A DNA stretch of 64,000 nt, from positions 7,993-71,992 of the forward strand of contig NZ_LMEW01000015.1 in assembly GCF_001426525.1 (NCBI RefSeq), given 5' to 3'. Numbering within the stretch: position 1 is the stretch's first letter; every line of letters starts with the position of its first letter. The stretch comes from Massilia sp. Root133 (GTDB taxonomy: Bacteria > Pseudomonadota > Gammaproteobacteria > Burkholderiales > Burkholderiaceae_D). A program made the translations under genes and the position numbers. This document shows positions 56,932 through 64,000 of the stretch, one piece after another. The notes below the pieces were generated by a model. That model had not been told where the DNA came from, ran no database searches, and saw only the letters and a list, made by a program, of their open reading frames with translations.

Positions 56932-58563
56932 ATGGCCGCCGCCCGCCGTGCCGGCCTTGGCCTGCGCGCGCCGCATTACCGCGATTTCCTCGAACGCCGG
57001 CCCGACGTTGGCTGGGTCGAGGTCCACACGGAAAACTTTCTCGCACGCGCCGGCCACGACTGGCGCGTGCTGTCCGCGGTGCGCCGCGACTATCCGGTCA
57101 GCCTGCACGGCGTGGGCCTCGGCCTCGGGTCCGTGCACGGCTTTTCCGATGACCACCTGGCCCGCGTGGCCGCCCTCGTGCGTACACTCCAGCCGGTGCT
57201 CGTCTCCGAACACTTGTCCTGGGGCGCGCTGCGCGACCGCCAGCTGAACGACCTGCTGCCCCTGCGGCTGGACCGTGAGGCGCTCGACCTCGTCGCCGCG
57301 CGCGTCGCGCGCGTGCAGGAGGTGCTGGGACGGCGCATCCTCGTCGAAAACGTCTCCACCTACGTGCGCTTCGCGGGCGACGCGATGAGCGAGGCGGACT
57401 TCCTCGCCGAACTCGCGCGCCGCACGGGCTGCGGCGTGCTGCTGGACGTGAACAACCTGTACGTCAACGAGCGCAATCACGGCGAGGATGCGCATGCCGC
57501 CATCGCCGCGCTGCCGGCCGGCTGCGTGGGCGAGATCCACCTGGGCGGCCATCTCGTCACGGACGATGGCCTCATCGACCACCACGGCGCCCGCGTCGCG
57601 CCGCCCGTGTGGGACCTGTACCGCGCGGCGCTGGCCCGCTTCGGCGCCGTGCCCACGCTCGTCGAATGGGACACGGACCTGCCGCCGCTCGACGTGCTGC
57701 TCGACGAGGTGGCGCAGGCGGATGCGATTGCCGCGACGGCGGGGCGGGGCGTCGTCGCCGACAGCGCCGTCGCGCCTGTCGACCCGGCACCGGCCGCCGG
57801 CCTGGACGCCCTCCAGCAAACCTTCGGCGCGGCGCTGTTCGACAGCACGCACGACGCCGCATTAGCTCCGCTGCTGAAAGGCGATCCGCGCCGCGTCGGC
57901 ATCTACCGGGGCAACCTGCACGCGCACTGGGCGCGCGCGCTGGCGTCGGCGTACCCCGTGCTGCGCCAGCTCGTGGGCGAGGAATTCTTCGACGCGCTCG
58001 CGCGGGTCTACGGCCAGGCGCATCCGGCGCGCGATCCGGACCTCAATCGTTTCGGCGCCGCGCTGCCCGACTTCCTCGCCGGTTTTACGCCGGCGGCCGA
58101 TCATCCCTACCTGCCCGATGTCGCGCGCCTCGAATGGTGCGTGCACGAGGCGTGGTACGCGCCCAATGCGGATGCGGCTCCCGCGAGCCTCGCCGGCCTC
58201 GCGCCGGATGCCTTCGAGGCGGCGCGCGCCGTGCTGCATCCGGCGCTGCGCCTGCATGCGTCGCCGTGGGCCACCGTGGCGCTGTGGCGCGCGCACCAGG
58301 CGGACGGTCCGGACTTTCCGGATGAATTGCAGACGGCCACGCACGCGCTGGTGCTGCGGCCCCGGCTCGACGTGGAAGTGGAAGCCATCGGCGCGGCGGA
58401 ACATGCGGCGCTGGCGTGCCTGGCGCACGGCGACACCTTCGGCGCGGCGCTCGATGCGGCATTCGATGCGGACGAGGACTTCGACGTGGCCGTGCACCTG
58501 CGGCGCTGGCTCGATCGGGGAATGGTGGCGGGAATCAAAAACGGGGCAAACGCGGCGCCGTAG
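56932..58563 (+). CDS. Fused bufferin maturation protein: DUF692 plus DUF2063 (BufB-BufC)
   Basis: A 543-residue fusion of two proteins that are usually separate. Residues about 1-270 are the DUF692 multinuclear iron enzyme: H59 in [11 protein letters not shown]93-H94 in [10 protein letters not shown]139 in [12 protein letters not shown]172 in LLDVNNLY, H203 and H207 in EIHLGGH, and E245 in LVEWDTD. Residues about 290-540 are a DUF2063 partner ([30 protein letters not shown]), which presents the precursor. Follows bufA1 after 8 bases. Modification chemistry on the precursor is inferred from family work. Confidence 0.92.
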   Translation: MAAARRAGLGLRAPHYRDFLERRPDVGWVEVHTENFLARAGHDWRVLSAVRRDYPVSLHGVGLGLGSVHGFSDDHLARVAALVRTLQPVLVSEHLSWGALRDRQLNDLLPLRLDREALDLVAARVARVQEVLGRRILVENVSTYVRFAGDAMSEADFLAELARRTGCGVLLDVNNLYVNERNHGEDAHAAIAALPAGCVGEIHLGGHLVTDDGLIDHHGARVAPPVWDLYRAALARFGAVPTLVEWDTDLPPLDVLLDEVAQADAIAATAGRGVVADSAVAPVDPAPAAGLDALQQTFGAALFDSTHDAALAPLLKGDPRRVGIYRGNLHAHWARALASAYPVLRQLVGEEFFDALARVYGQAHPARDPDLNRFGAALPDFLAGFTPAADHPYLPDVARLEWCVHEAWYAPNADAAPASLAGLAPDAFEAARAVLHPALRLHASPWATVALWRAHQADGPDFPDELQTATHALVLRPRLDVEVEAIGAAEHAALACLAHGDTFGAALDAAFDADEDFDVAVHLRRWLDRGMVAGIKNGANAAP

Positions 58564-58580
58564 ACGGTGGCGCCGCGCGG

Positions 58581-58868
58581 TCAGTGGTAGAAGGCGCGCA
58601 GGATGCGTTCTTCTCCGGTCTTGTCGTGGTGCAGCTCGTTGGCCGCACGCGTCGCTTCCATCATCCTGTTCAACTGGTCCTCTTCGAAGCGGGCCAGTTC
58701 CTCATTGGCGGCATTGAGCGCGACGGCCAGCTTGGCGCGGGCGTTCTGGTACACGACACCGGTGTAGTGATCGGTATTCTTGAGCAGTTCTTCCGCGTTT
58801 TCGATGACGAGACGCAGGTCGCCGATCAAGCGCTGCTGCGTCATGGAGCTTGATTCTGGGGTTTCCAT
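58581..58868 (-). CDS. Small helical protein, DUF883-like
   Basis: A 95-residue protein. The opening METPESSSMTQQRLIGDLRL and the long amphipathic helix (NAEELLKNTDHYTGVVYQNA) resemble the soluble half of ElaB/YqjD-type proteins, but no membrane segment follows, so the assignment is weak. The ATG at 58868 is well placed after AGGTGAGG; GTG 58877 is an alternative. Convergent with the bufferin operon, 17 bases apart. Confidence 0.7.
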   Translation of the reverse strand: METPESSSMTQQRLIGDLRLVIENAEELLKNTDHYTGVVYQNARAKLAVALNAANEELARFEEDQLNRMMEATRAANELHHDKTGEERILRAFYH

Positions 58869-59004
58869 CTTCCTCACCTTTGGGCCGAATGTTACGACTT
58901 CAATATAGAGAAGGGGGACTGCCCAAGTTTGTCAGCGCGCAAACGTCAACCCTACCGTCGGGGACGGCTCGCGCGGTGCGACCGCGGGGTGCGCCGGGTG
59001 CGCC

Positions 59005-59217
59005 TCAGCGCACTTGAATACGAATATCGCCCAGCGTTACGACCTGGCCCGCGCGGATCTTGGCCGTCTTGCGCAGTTCCTTCTTTCCATCGACCGACAC
59101 GTCGCCGCTCGCCACCACGTGCTTGCCGGCGCCGCCGCTGTCCACCACGCCGACCAGTTTCAACAGCTGGTTCAGTTCGATGAACTCCGAAGTCAGTTCA
59201 AAAGTTGTTGTTTGCAT
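59005..59217 (-). CDS. S4-domain RNA-binding protein
   Basis: A 70-residue protein that is essentially one S4 RNA-binding domain (YbcJ type): FIELNQLLKLVGVVDSGGAG, then VVASGDVSVDGKKELRKTAK and GQVVTLGDIRIQ. The Gly-rich turns and Arg/Lys positions fit the S4 fold. It probably binds structured RNA; partner unknown. Single gene upstream of fumC's terminator on the same strand. Confidence 0.88.
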   Translation of the reverse strand: MQTTTFELTSEFIELNQLLKLVGVVDSGGAGKHVVASGDVSVDGKKELRKTAKIRAGQVVTLGDIRIQVR

Positions 59218-59275
59218 TTTATCCTCTGTTAAAAATGGGCGTCGTACTGTTGTGTTCGTTTAGACAATACTTTTC

Positions 59276-59313
59276 AAAAAAACAACGTCGCCTCCACGCG
59301 AGCGGGGCGACGT
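59276..59313 (-). terminator. Rho-independent terminator after fumC
   Basis: ACGTCGCC and GGCGACGT arms around a 13-base loop, followed on the minus strand by TG and a run of T, 22 bases after the fumC stop. Confidence 0.85.
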
Positions 59314-59334
59314 CATGTATCCGATGCGGTACCG

Positions 59335-60729
59335 TCAGGCCGGGCTGGGCCGCGTCATCTCGATCGGCACGATCCACTGGTCGAACTGCGTCTCGTCGAC
59401 GAAGCCCGATTGCAGGGCTGCCTGGCGCAAGGTCAGGCCGTTGTGCTGGGCCGTCTTGGCGATTTGCGCGGCGCGATCATACCCGATATGCGGGGCCAGC
59501 GCGGTCACCAGCATCAGCGACTGCTCCATCAATTCGCCGATGCGCTTGCGATTCGGCTCGATGCCCTGCGCGCAATGTTCGTCGAACGAGCGCATGCCGT
59601 CCGCCAGCAGGCGCGCGCTCTGCAGGAAGTTATGGGCGATCATCGGCTTGAACACGTTCAGTTCGAAGTTGCCCTGCGCGCCGCCGACCGTGATCGCGAC
59701 GTCGTTGCCGAACACCTGGCAACACAGCATTGTCAGCGCCTCGCACTGGGTCGGGTTCACCTTGCCCGGCATGATCGAGCTGCCCGGCTCGTTTTCCGGG
59801 ATCGTGATCTCGCCCAGGCCGGAGCGGGGGCCGGACGCCATCCAGCGCACGTCGTTGGCGATCTTCATCAGGGCCGTGCCCAGCGTCTTGAACGCGCCGT
59901 GCGCCAGCACCATCGCGTCATGGCCGGCCAGCGCCATGAACTTGTTCGGCGCCGACTTGAATTGCAGGCCGGTGCGCGACGCGATCTCGGCCGCGATGCG
60001 GTTGGCGAATTCCGGATGCGCGTTCAGGCCCGTGCCCACCGCGGTGCCGCCGGCGGCCAGCAGCAGCAGGCCGGGCAACGTGTTCTTGATCGCGAGCTCG
60101 GCGAATTCGAGTTGCGCCACGTAGCCGGAGAATTCCTGGCCCAGGGTGAGCGGCGTCGCATCCTGCAGGTGCGTGCGGCCGATCTTGACGATGTCGGCGA
60201 AGTCGCGCGACTTCACTTCCAGCGTGCCGCGCAGCTTTGCCAGCGCCGGCAGCACGTCCTTGGCGACGGCCAGCGCGGCCGCCACGTGCATCGCGGTGGG
60301 AAACATGTCGTTCGACGATTGGCCCATGTTGACGTGGTCGTTCGGATGCAGCAGGCGCGCCTCGCCCCGCTCGCCACCCAGCAGTTCCGAGGCGCGGTTC
60401 GCGAGCACCTCGTTCATGTTCATGTTGCTCTGGGTGCCGGAGCCGGTCTGCCACACGGACAGCGGGAATTCGGACGGATGACGGCCTTCCAGCACTTCGT
60501 CGGCCGCGCGGATGATCGCATCGGCCTTGTCTTGCGGGAGCTTGCCGAGCGAGCGGTTGACGGCGGCGGCCGCGCGCTTCACCTGCGCCAACGCGGCGAC
60601 CAGTTCCGGCGCCATCTTCTCGCTCGAAATGTGGAAGTGGTGCAGCGAACGCTGGGTCTGCGCACCCCACAGCTGATCGTTCGGTACGTCGATCGGGCCG
60701 AAGCTGTCCTTCTCAATCCGGTTTTCCAT
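59335..60729 (-). CDS. fumC: Class II fumarate hydratase
   Basis: A 464-residue iron-free fumarase, tetrameric, interconverting fumarate and malate. The family signature [15 protein letters not shown], plus [18 protein letters not shown] and [17 protein letters not shown], is intact, and [20 protein letters not shown] marks the other active-site arm. ATG 60729 is the natural start ([11 protein letters not shown]). Divergent from the FimV-like gene. Confidence 0.98.
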   Translation of the reverse strand: MENRIEKDSFGPIDVPNDQLWGAQTQRSLHHFHISSEKMAPELVAALAQVKRAAAAVNRSLGKLPQDKADAIIRAADEVLEGRHPSEFPLSVWQTGSGTQSNMNMNEVLANRASELLGGERGEARLLHPNDHVNMGQSSNDMFPTAMHVAAALAVAKDVLPALAKLRGTLEVKSRDFADIVKIGRTHLQDATPLTLGQEFSGYVAQLEFAELAIKNTLPGLLLLAAGGTAVGTGLNAHPEFANRIAAEIASRTGLQFKSAPNKFMALAGHDAMVLAHGAFKTLGTALMKIANDVRWMASGPRSGLGEITIPENEPGSSIMPGKVNPTQCEALTMLCCQVFGNDVAITVGGAQGNFELNVFKPMIAHNFLQSARLLADGMRSFDEHCAQGIEPNRKRIGELMEQSLMLVTALAPHIGYDRAAQIAKTAQHNGLTLRQAALQSGFVDETQFDQWIVPIEMTRPSPA

Positions 60730-60815
60730 GGATGCATCCTGTTGGTTTGACAATGGAATTAAAGAGTGTACCGCAACGGCCGTTAACCACGTTGAAGCCC
60801 CATTTTTCCCACGCC

Positions 60816-61892
60816 ATGGCCCGCCGCACCCGCCTTTTATTCTCCAGCCTTGCCCTTGCCGCGTTCGCATCCGCCCACGCGGCCGAGCTGGGCGACCCGC
60901 GCGTGTCGTCGCACATCGGCCAGCCGCTCGTGGCCGACGTCGAGCTGACGATGCTCGACGATGCCGCCGCGCCCGTGCAGGTGCGCGTGGCCAGTCCGGA
61001 GGTCTACAACGGCGCGGGCATCGCCGTGCCGCCCCTGCTGTCCAGCCTGAATTTGTCGGTGATGCGGCGCGACGGCCGCCAGTTCCTGCACGTGACGTCG
61101 CTGCGTCCCGTCGACGCGGACCACGTGCACTTGTACCTGGAGCTCGTCGACAAGGGCCAGCGTGCCGTGCGCCTGGCCACGCTGTGGCTGACGCCGGATC
61201 CGAATCCCGCGCCGCCGCCCGCGCCCGTGCGCGTGGCGGCACCTGTGCCGGCGCAGGTGCCTCCGGCCAACCCCGACGCGGTATTGCTCGCGCAGGTGGA
61301 ACGGGCCCGCGTGGCGCATGCGGCGCCGGTGGTCCGGCGCGAAGCCGCAAAACCGCCAACGCCGCCGCCCAGGCCGGTGGTGCGCCGTCCGCCGCCGGCG
61401 CCCATCGCCAGGCCGGCGACCCCGCCGCCCGCCTGTGCGCCCCGGGCCGAGGAAGTGCAGGCCTGCGCGGCCCTCGGCGCGAAGAACGACGAATTGCGTT
61501 CCCGCCTCGGCCAGGTCGAGGACCGGATGAAGAAGCTGCAGGTGTCGCTGGCCGCGCCGGCCGTGTCGCACGAGGCGCCAAAGCCCGAGACCATGCCGGA
61601 GAACAAGCCGGCGCCGCCGAAGGAGGCCGAGGCCAACCCGGAGCCGCCGAAGGAAGCCGAGGCGAAGCCGGCGCCGCCTCCGCCGAAGCCCGCCGGGCCA
61701 CGCCCGATCTCGTCGATCAAGCCGCTCGTGCCGCACAAGCCGAAGGCGCCGGCGCCGGACGAAAGCTTGCCCTGGGGCTGGATCGGCGCCGCCATCGGCG
61801 TGCTGGTGCTGGGTGGCGCGGGGGCATATGCCGTCCGTCGCCGCAAGGCGCCGCCGGCGGCAGGCGAGGCCGCCGAGCCGACGCTGGAATAG
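60816..61892 (+). CDS. FimV-like protein with C-terminal membrane segment
   Basis: A 358-residue protein. A signal peptide ([20 protein letters not shown]) precedes a domain like the FimV N-terminus: [20 protein letters not shown] and [21 protein letters not shown] Pro/Ala-rich linker with a short helix ([20 protein letters not shown]) and PEP-type repeats ([20 protein letters not shown]) leads to a final membrane segment and basic tail. FimV aids pilus and polar assembly; this is shorter than P. aeruginosa FimV and lacks TPRs. ATG 60816 is chosen because the signal peptide starts there; 60753 is in frame. Confidence 0.82.
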   Translation: MARRTRLLFSSLALAAFASAHAAELGDPRVSSHIGQPLVADVELTMLDDAAAPVQVRVASPEVYNGAGIAVPPLLSSLNLSVMRRDGRQFLHVTSLRPVDADHVHLYLELVDKGQRAVRLATLWLTPDPNPAPPPAPVRVAAPVPAQVPPANPDAVLLAQVERARVAHAAPVVRREAAKPPTPPPRPVVRRPPPAPIARPATPPPACAPRAEEVQACAALGAKNDELRSRLGQVEDRMKKLQVSLAAPAVSHEAPKPETMPENKPAPPKEAEANPEPPKEAEAKPAPPPPKPAGPRPISSIKPLVPHKPKAPAPDESLPWGWIGAAIGVLVLGGAGAYAVRRRKAPPAAGEAAEPTLE

Positions 61893-61940
61893 CGTTCAAA
61901 ATCTTCCTGCGAGTCGTCTACACAAGTGCTGATTTTGCGT

Positions 61941-61946
61941 TATACT
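61941..61946 (+). promoter_or_regulatory. Candidate -10 box of the intergenic RNA
   Basis: TATACT at 61941-61946 lies just before the proposed RNA 5' end. The -35 region at 61918-61923 matches the consensus poorly. Confidence 0.4.
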
Positions 61947-61952
61947 CAATCC

Positions 61953-62176
61953 CGAAGTACACGGATCAGGGTCCGCCGCAGCCACCACCGATAGCGTGGC
62001 GCGGGGTCGGACGGTCGCTGAGGAAGCGCCTGATGCCGGAAGCGGTTCGCTGCCAACAGTGGCAGACGGACGCCGGAGGCAACCGGCAAGAGGCGACGCC
62101 AGGGGATGCCTGGTAGTCGCGCTCCCCATTCCAGAGAGCCGCGCAGATGACCCACGTCGCTGCGCGGTTTTTGTTT
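61953..62176 (+). ncRNA. Probable structured non-coding RNA, family unknown
   Basis: A 224-base candidate transcript in the 355-base gap after the FimV-like gene. Supporting points: a TATACT box before it, no open frame in it, five hairpins in series (arms GTCCG/CGGAC at 61971 and 62008; a small hairpin with GAGGA in the loop; CTGCC/GGCAG; GCCGG/CCGGC; GCGAC-CCAGG with CCTGG-GTCGC at 62093-62120) and a strong terminator at the end. Several GGA triplets fall in loops, as in CsrA-binding RNAs, but this is weak in GC-rich DNA. I do not recognise 6S, 4.5S, RNase P, tmRNA or known riboswitch cores. Confidence 0.65.
62139..62176 (+). terminator. Rho-independent terminator of the intergenic RNA
   Basis: CCGCGCAG (62139-62146) and CTGCGCGG (62160-62167) arms with a 13-base loop, followed by TTTTTGTTT. 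Ends a plus-strand transcript 71 bases before the HxlR gene. Confidence 0.88.
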
Positions 62177-62247
62177 GCGCGGCGCGCGTTGGCCTCCCGC
62201 TCGGGTTATCGCTACCATAGGGGCAGATCATCGATCGAGGAGGGGAC

Positions 62248-62643
62248 ATGAACGAGCTTGTGCGCGCGGACTTATTCTCCGAATACTGCCCGTCGCGTGA
62301 AGTGCTGAAACATGTGACGAGCCGCTGGGGCGTGCTGCTGCTCGTCGCGTTGATGGATGGCACGCACCGCTTCGGCGAACTGCGCCGCAAGGTGGGCGGC
62401 ATCAGCGAAAAAATGCTGGCCCAGACGCTGTATTGGCTCGAGCAGGACGGGTTCGTGCAGCGCATCGCCCATCCCGTCGTCCCGCCTCACGTGGAATACC
62501 GGCTGACGCCACTCGGCGAGCAGATCGGGCACAAGCTCGGCGACCTCGCCGCATGGATCGAAGGGAACATGGATGGCATCCTGGCCGCGCAGAAAGCAAA
62601 AAGCCCCTTGGACGGCAAGTCGAAGGGGCTTCAGGCGGAGTAG
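62248..62643 (+). CDS. HxlR-family transcriptional regulator
   Basis: A 131-residue winged-helix regulator. CPSREVLKHVTSRWGVLLLV is the HxlR signature with a conserved N-terminal Cys, followed by DGTHRFGELRRKVGGISEKM and LEQDGFVQRIAHPVVPPHVE, the recognition helix and wing. Such regulators sense reactive aldehydes or oxidants, often via the Cys. No target is visible nearby. The ribosome site GAGGAGGGG precedes the ATG. Its 3' end doubles as a terminator for the convergent gene. Confidence 0.92.
   Translation: MNELVRADLFSEYCPSREVLKHVTSRWGVLLLVALMDGTHRFGELRRKVGGISEKMLAQTLYWLEQDGFVQRIAHPVVPPHVEYRLTPLGEQIGHKLGDLAAWIEGNMDGILAAQKAKSPLDGKSKGLQAE
62597..62631 (-). terminator. Terminator inside the HxlR coding end
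   Basis: AAGCCCCTT/AAGGGGCTT arms. Read on the minus strand the hairpin is followed by TTTTTGC, ending the FliT-like transcript 19 bases after its stop, within the last codons of the HxlR gene. Confidence 0.75.
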
Positions 62644-62649
62644 GGCGGA

Positions 62650-62934
62650 TCAGTGGGCCGGGCTCAGTGCGCGGTCCAGCTGGCCCATCCACGGCTCGGT
62701 AATGTCGCGCACGGCGCGGTCGTTGGCCATGATCTGCTTGAGCAGGTCGACCTTGCGCTTGCGGGCGGCGCCTTCCAGCGGCGGGACGCCGCTCTTTGCC
62801 GCGCTCGACTGCAGGGCGCACTGCGTTTCCAGGCGCGCCAGGCCGTCCCAATCCCCTTCGCGCGCAGCGACAGCCATGCGGCTGCTGAGGGCGGCGATGT
62901 TTTCATACATTGCGAGGACTTCGTTGGACGTCAT
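62650..62934 (-). CDS. FliT-like flagellar export chaperone
   Basis: A 94-residue helical protein. MTSNEVLAMYENIAALSSRM and AAREGDWDGLARLETQCALQ resemble FliT, the export chaperone that holds the filament cap protein FliD; VDLLKQIMANDRAVRDITEP and the C-terminal helix are similar. FliT genes normally sit beside fliS/fliD; this one is alone. ATG 62934 is the best start. Confidence 0.75.
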   Translation of the reverse strand: MTSNEVLAMYENIAALSSRMAVAAREGDWDGLARLETQCALQSSAAKSGVPPLEGAARKRKVDLLKQIMANDRAVRDITEPWMGQLDRALSPAH

Positions 62935-63058
62935 GACTGCGCTCCACCATTGAGGCAAACTCCGGCCGGATTGCCGGTTGTCTGCCTTTTACGGCAGCGT
63001 TTTGGAGAACTTTAGGGTTGTCGAAAGATTTTTTTGAAATTTTTTTAGGAGAGGCACC

Positions 63059-64000
63059 ATGAACATCAGCTGGACTCCGATCAGGACCGCCATCGTCCTC
63101 GCGATGTGCGGTACCGCGCTCGTTACCACGGGCGCGGCGGCATCCGGGCAGACCCCGCCCGCGGCCAAGGAGGACGTCAACGCGGCCGGGACCGCCCAGG
63201 CCGCTTTGCGGCCGGGCGACGATTTCTTTGCCTGGGCCAACAAGGACTGGCTTGCCAAAACGACCATTCCCGAGGACCGCAGCCGCTGGGGCGCGATGGA
63301 CAACCTGGCGGAAGACACGAACCAGCGCATCGTCAAGCTGATCGAAGGCGTCGACTCCAACAAGAAAGCGGGACCGGAAGCGCGCAAGGTCGCCGGTTAC
63401 TACAACGCCTACATGGACGAATCCGCGATCGAGGCGCGCGGCATCGCGCCGCTGAAGCCGCTGCTGGCGCAGATCGGCGCCATCAAGGACAAGGCGGGCC
63501 TCGTGCGCGCGCTGGGCGCGTCCGTGCGCGCGGACGTCGACCCGCTGAACAATACGCATTTTGCGACCGAGAACATCTTCGGCGTCTGGATCTCGCCCGG
63601 CCTGCACGATCCGGCCCACAACTGGCCGTACCTGCTGCAGGGCGGCCTGGGCATGCCGGACCGCGCGTATTATCTGGACAACAACGAACGGATGGCCGGC
63701 CTGCGCACGCAGTACCAGAAACACATCGCGGCAATGCTCAAGCTCGCCGGCTACGCCGCTACGGATGAGGACGCCGACGCCCGCGCCGCGAAAATCTTCG
63801 CGCTCGAAGTCGACATCGCCAACACCCACGGCACCCGCGCCGACTCGGCCGACGTGCTGAAGGCCGACAACACGTGGACCCGCAAGGACTTCGCCGCCAA
63901 CGCGCCGGGCCTCGACTGGGATGCGTTCTTCAAGGCCGCGCGGCTGGGCGACCAGGACAAGTTCATCGTCTGGCATCCGTCCGCCGTGAAAGGCGAGGCG
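63059..64000 (+). CDS. M13-family metallopeptidase, truncated by window edge
   Basis: The first 314 residues of a neprilysin-type secreted peptidase, still open at base 64000. A signal peptide (about residues 1-29, ending GAAAS) precedes the M13 N-terminal domain: LRPGDDFFAWANKDWLAKT, IPEDRSRWGAMDNLAEDTN and GLGMPDRAYYLDN. The zinc motif HExxH lies downstream, outside the window. AGGAGAGG ribosome site. Not broken by anything visible; simply cut by the window. Confidence 0.93.
   Translation, partial: MNISWTPIRTAIVLAMCGTALVTTGAAASGQTPPAAKEDVNAAGTAQAALRPGDDFFAWANKDWLAKTTIPEDRSRWGAMDNLAEDTNQRIVKLIEGVDSNKKAGPEARKVAGYYNAYMDESAIEARGIAPLKPLLAQIGAIKDKAGLVRALGASVRADVDPLNNTHFATENIFGVWISPGLHDPAHNWPYLLQGGLGMPDRAYYLDNNERMAGLRTQYQKHIAAMLKLAGYAATDEDADARAAKIFALEVDIANTHGTRADSADVLKADNTWTRKDFAANAPGLDWDAFFKAARLGDQDKFIVWHPSAVKGEA

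Noticed and set aside
61953..62176. Identification of the intergenic RNA as 6S, 4.5S, RNase P, tmRNA, cobalamin or other known riboswitch
   Set aside because: None of their conserved cores can be found; the call is limited to a structured RNA of unknown family.

Overview
The window looks like ordinary chromosome from a GC-rich betaproteobacterium. The best guess is Oxalobacteraceae, near Massilia/Telluria; this is inferred from gene content and family resemblance, not from a marker search. Supporting signs are the intact rpsP-rimM-trmD-rplS block, the etfBA pair, CobD/CbiB-like and DUF3579 genes, a GspA/GspB pair and scattered flagellar genes. I see no rRNA, tRNA, CRISPR array, insertion sequence or prophage. 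The window cuts a sensor kinase at its left edge and an M13 peptidase at its right edge.

Layout. 1-9.5 kb: truncated CHASE-type histidine kinase, glnS, a J-domain gene followed by three collinear genes of unknown function, a helical small protein, a CaiB-type CoA transferase and a KefB/KefC-type antiporter. 9.6-19.4 kb: a glycosidase-reductase fusion, trpS, a zinc-ribbon membrane protein, two small unknown genes, an alpha/beta hydrolase, DUF1294, a glycerophosphodiesterase and a flagellin with a metallopeptidase inserted in its variable region. 19.4-30.2 kb: alaS, a TusA-like gene, etfB-etfA, a large acyl-CoA dehydrogenase, a lipoprotein, a TM2 protein and the ribosomal/tRNA-modification block. 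30.2-40.4 kb: NUDIX hydrolase, CobD-like, DUF3579, CBS, M16 peptidase, SDR, a GntR/UTRA regulator, a flavodoxin-fold oxidoreductase and a TPR protein. 40.5-45.1 kb: an amino-sugar catabolic operon (GlcNAc kinase, NagA, SIS-type deaminase, GH3 hexosaminidase) behind a near-consensus promoter; the GntR/UTRA gene 3 kb away is a plausible regulator. 45.1-53.4 kb: AI-2E-type permease, htpX, a GFA enzyme overlapping an S15 hydrolase, a GIN-type repeat protein, a TraB/GumN protein and two small genes. 53.4-64 kb: gspA-gspB-mobB, a YjfB-like gene, a two-gene bufferin (copper-binding RiPP) locus in which the DUF692 and DUF2063 proteins are fused, an S4 protein, fumC, a FimV-like protein, a probable non-coding RNA, an HxlR regulator, a fliT-like gene and the M13 peptidase.

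Most interesting items: the flagellinolysin-like flagellin (17695-19353), the bufferin precursor plus fused modification enzyme (56654-58563), the glycosidase-reductase fusion (9585-11846), the strictly alternating GSG/GPG repeat protein (49956-51323), the structured intergenic transcript (61953-62176) and the J-domain gene cluster (3432-5971).
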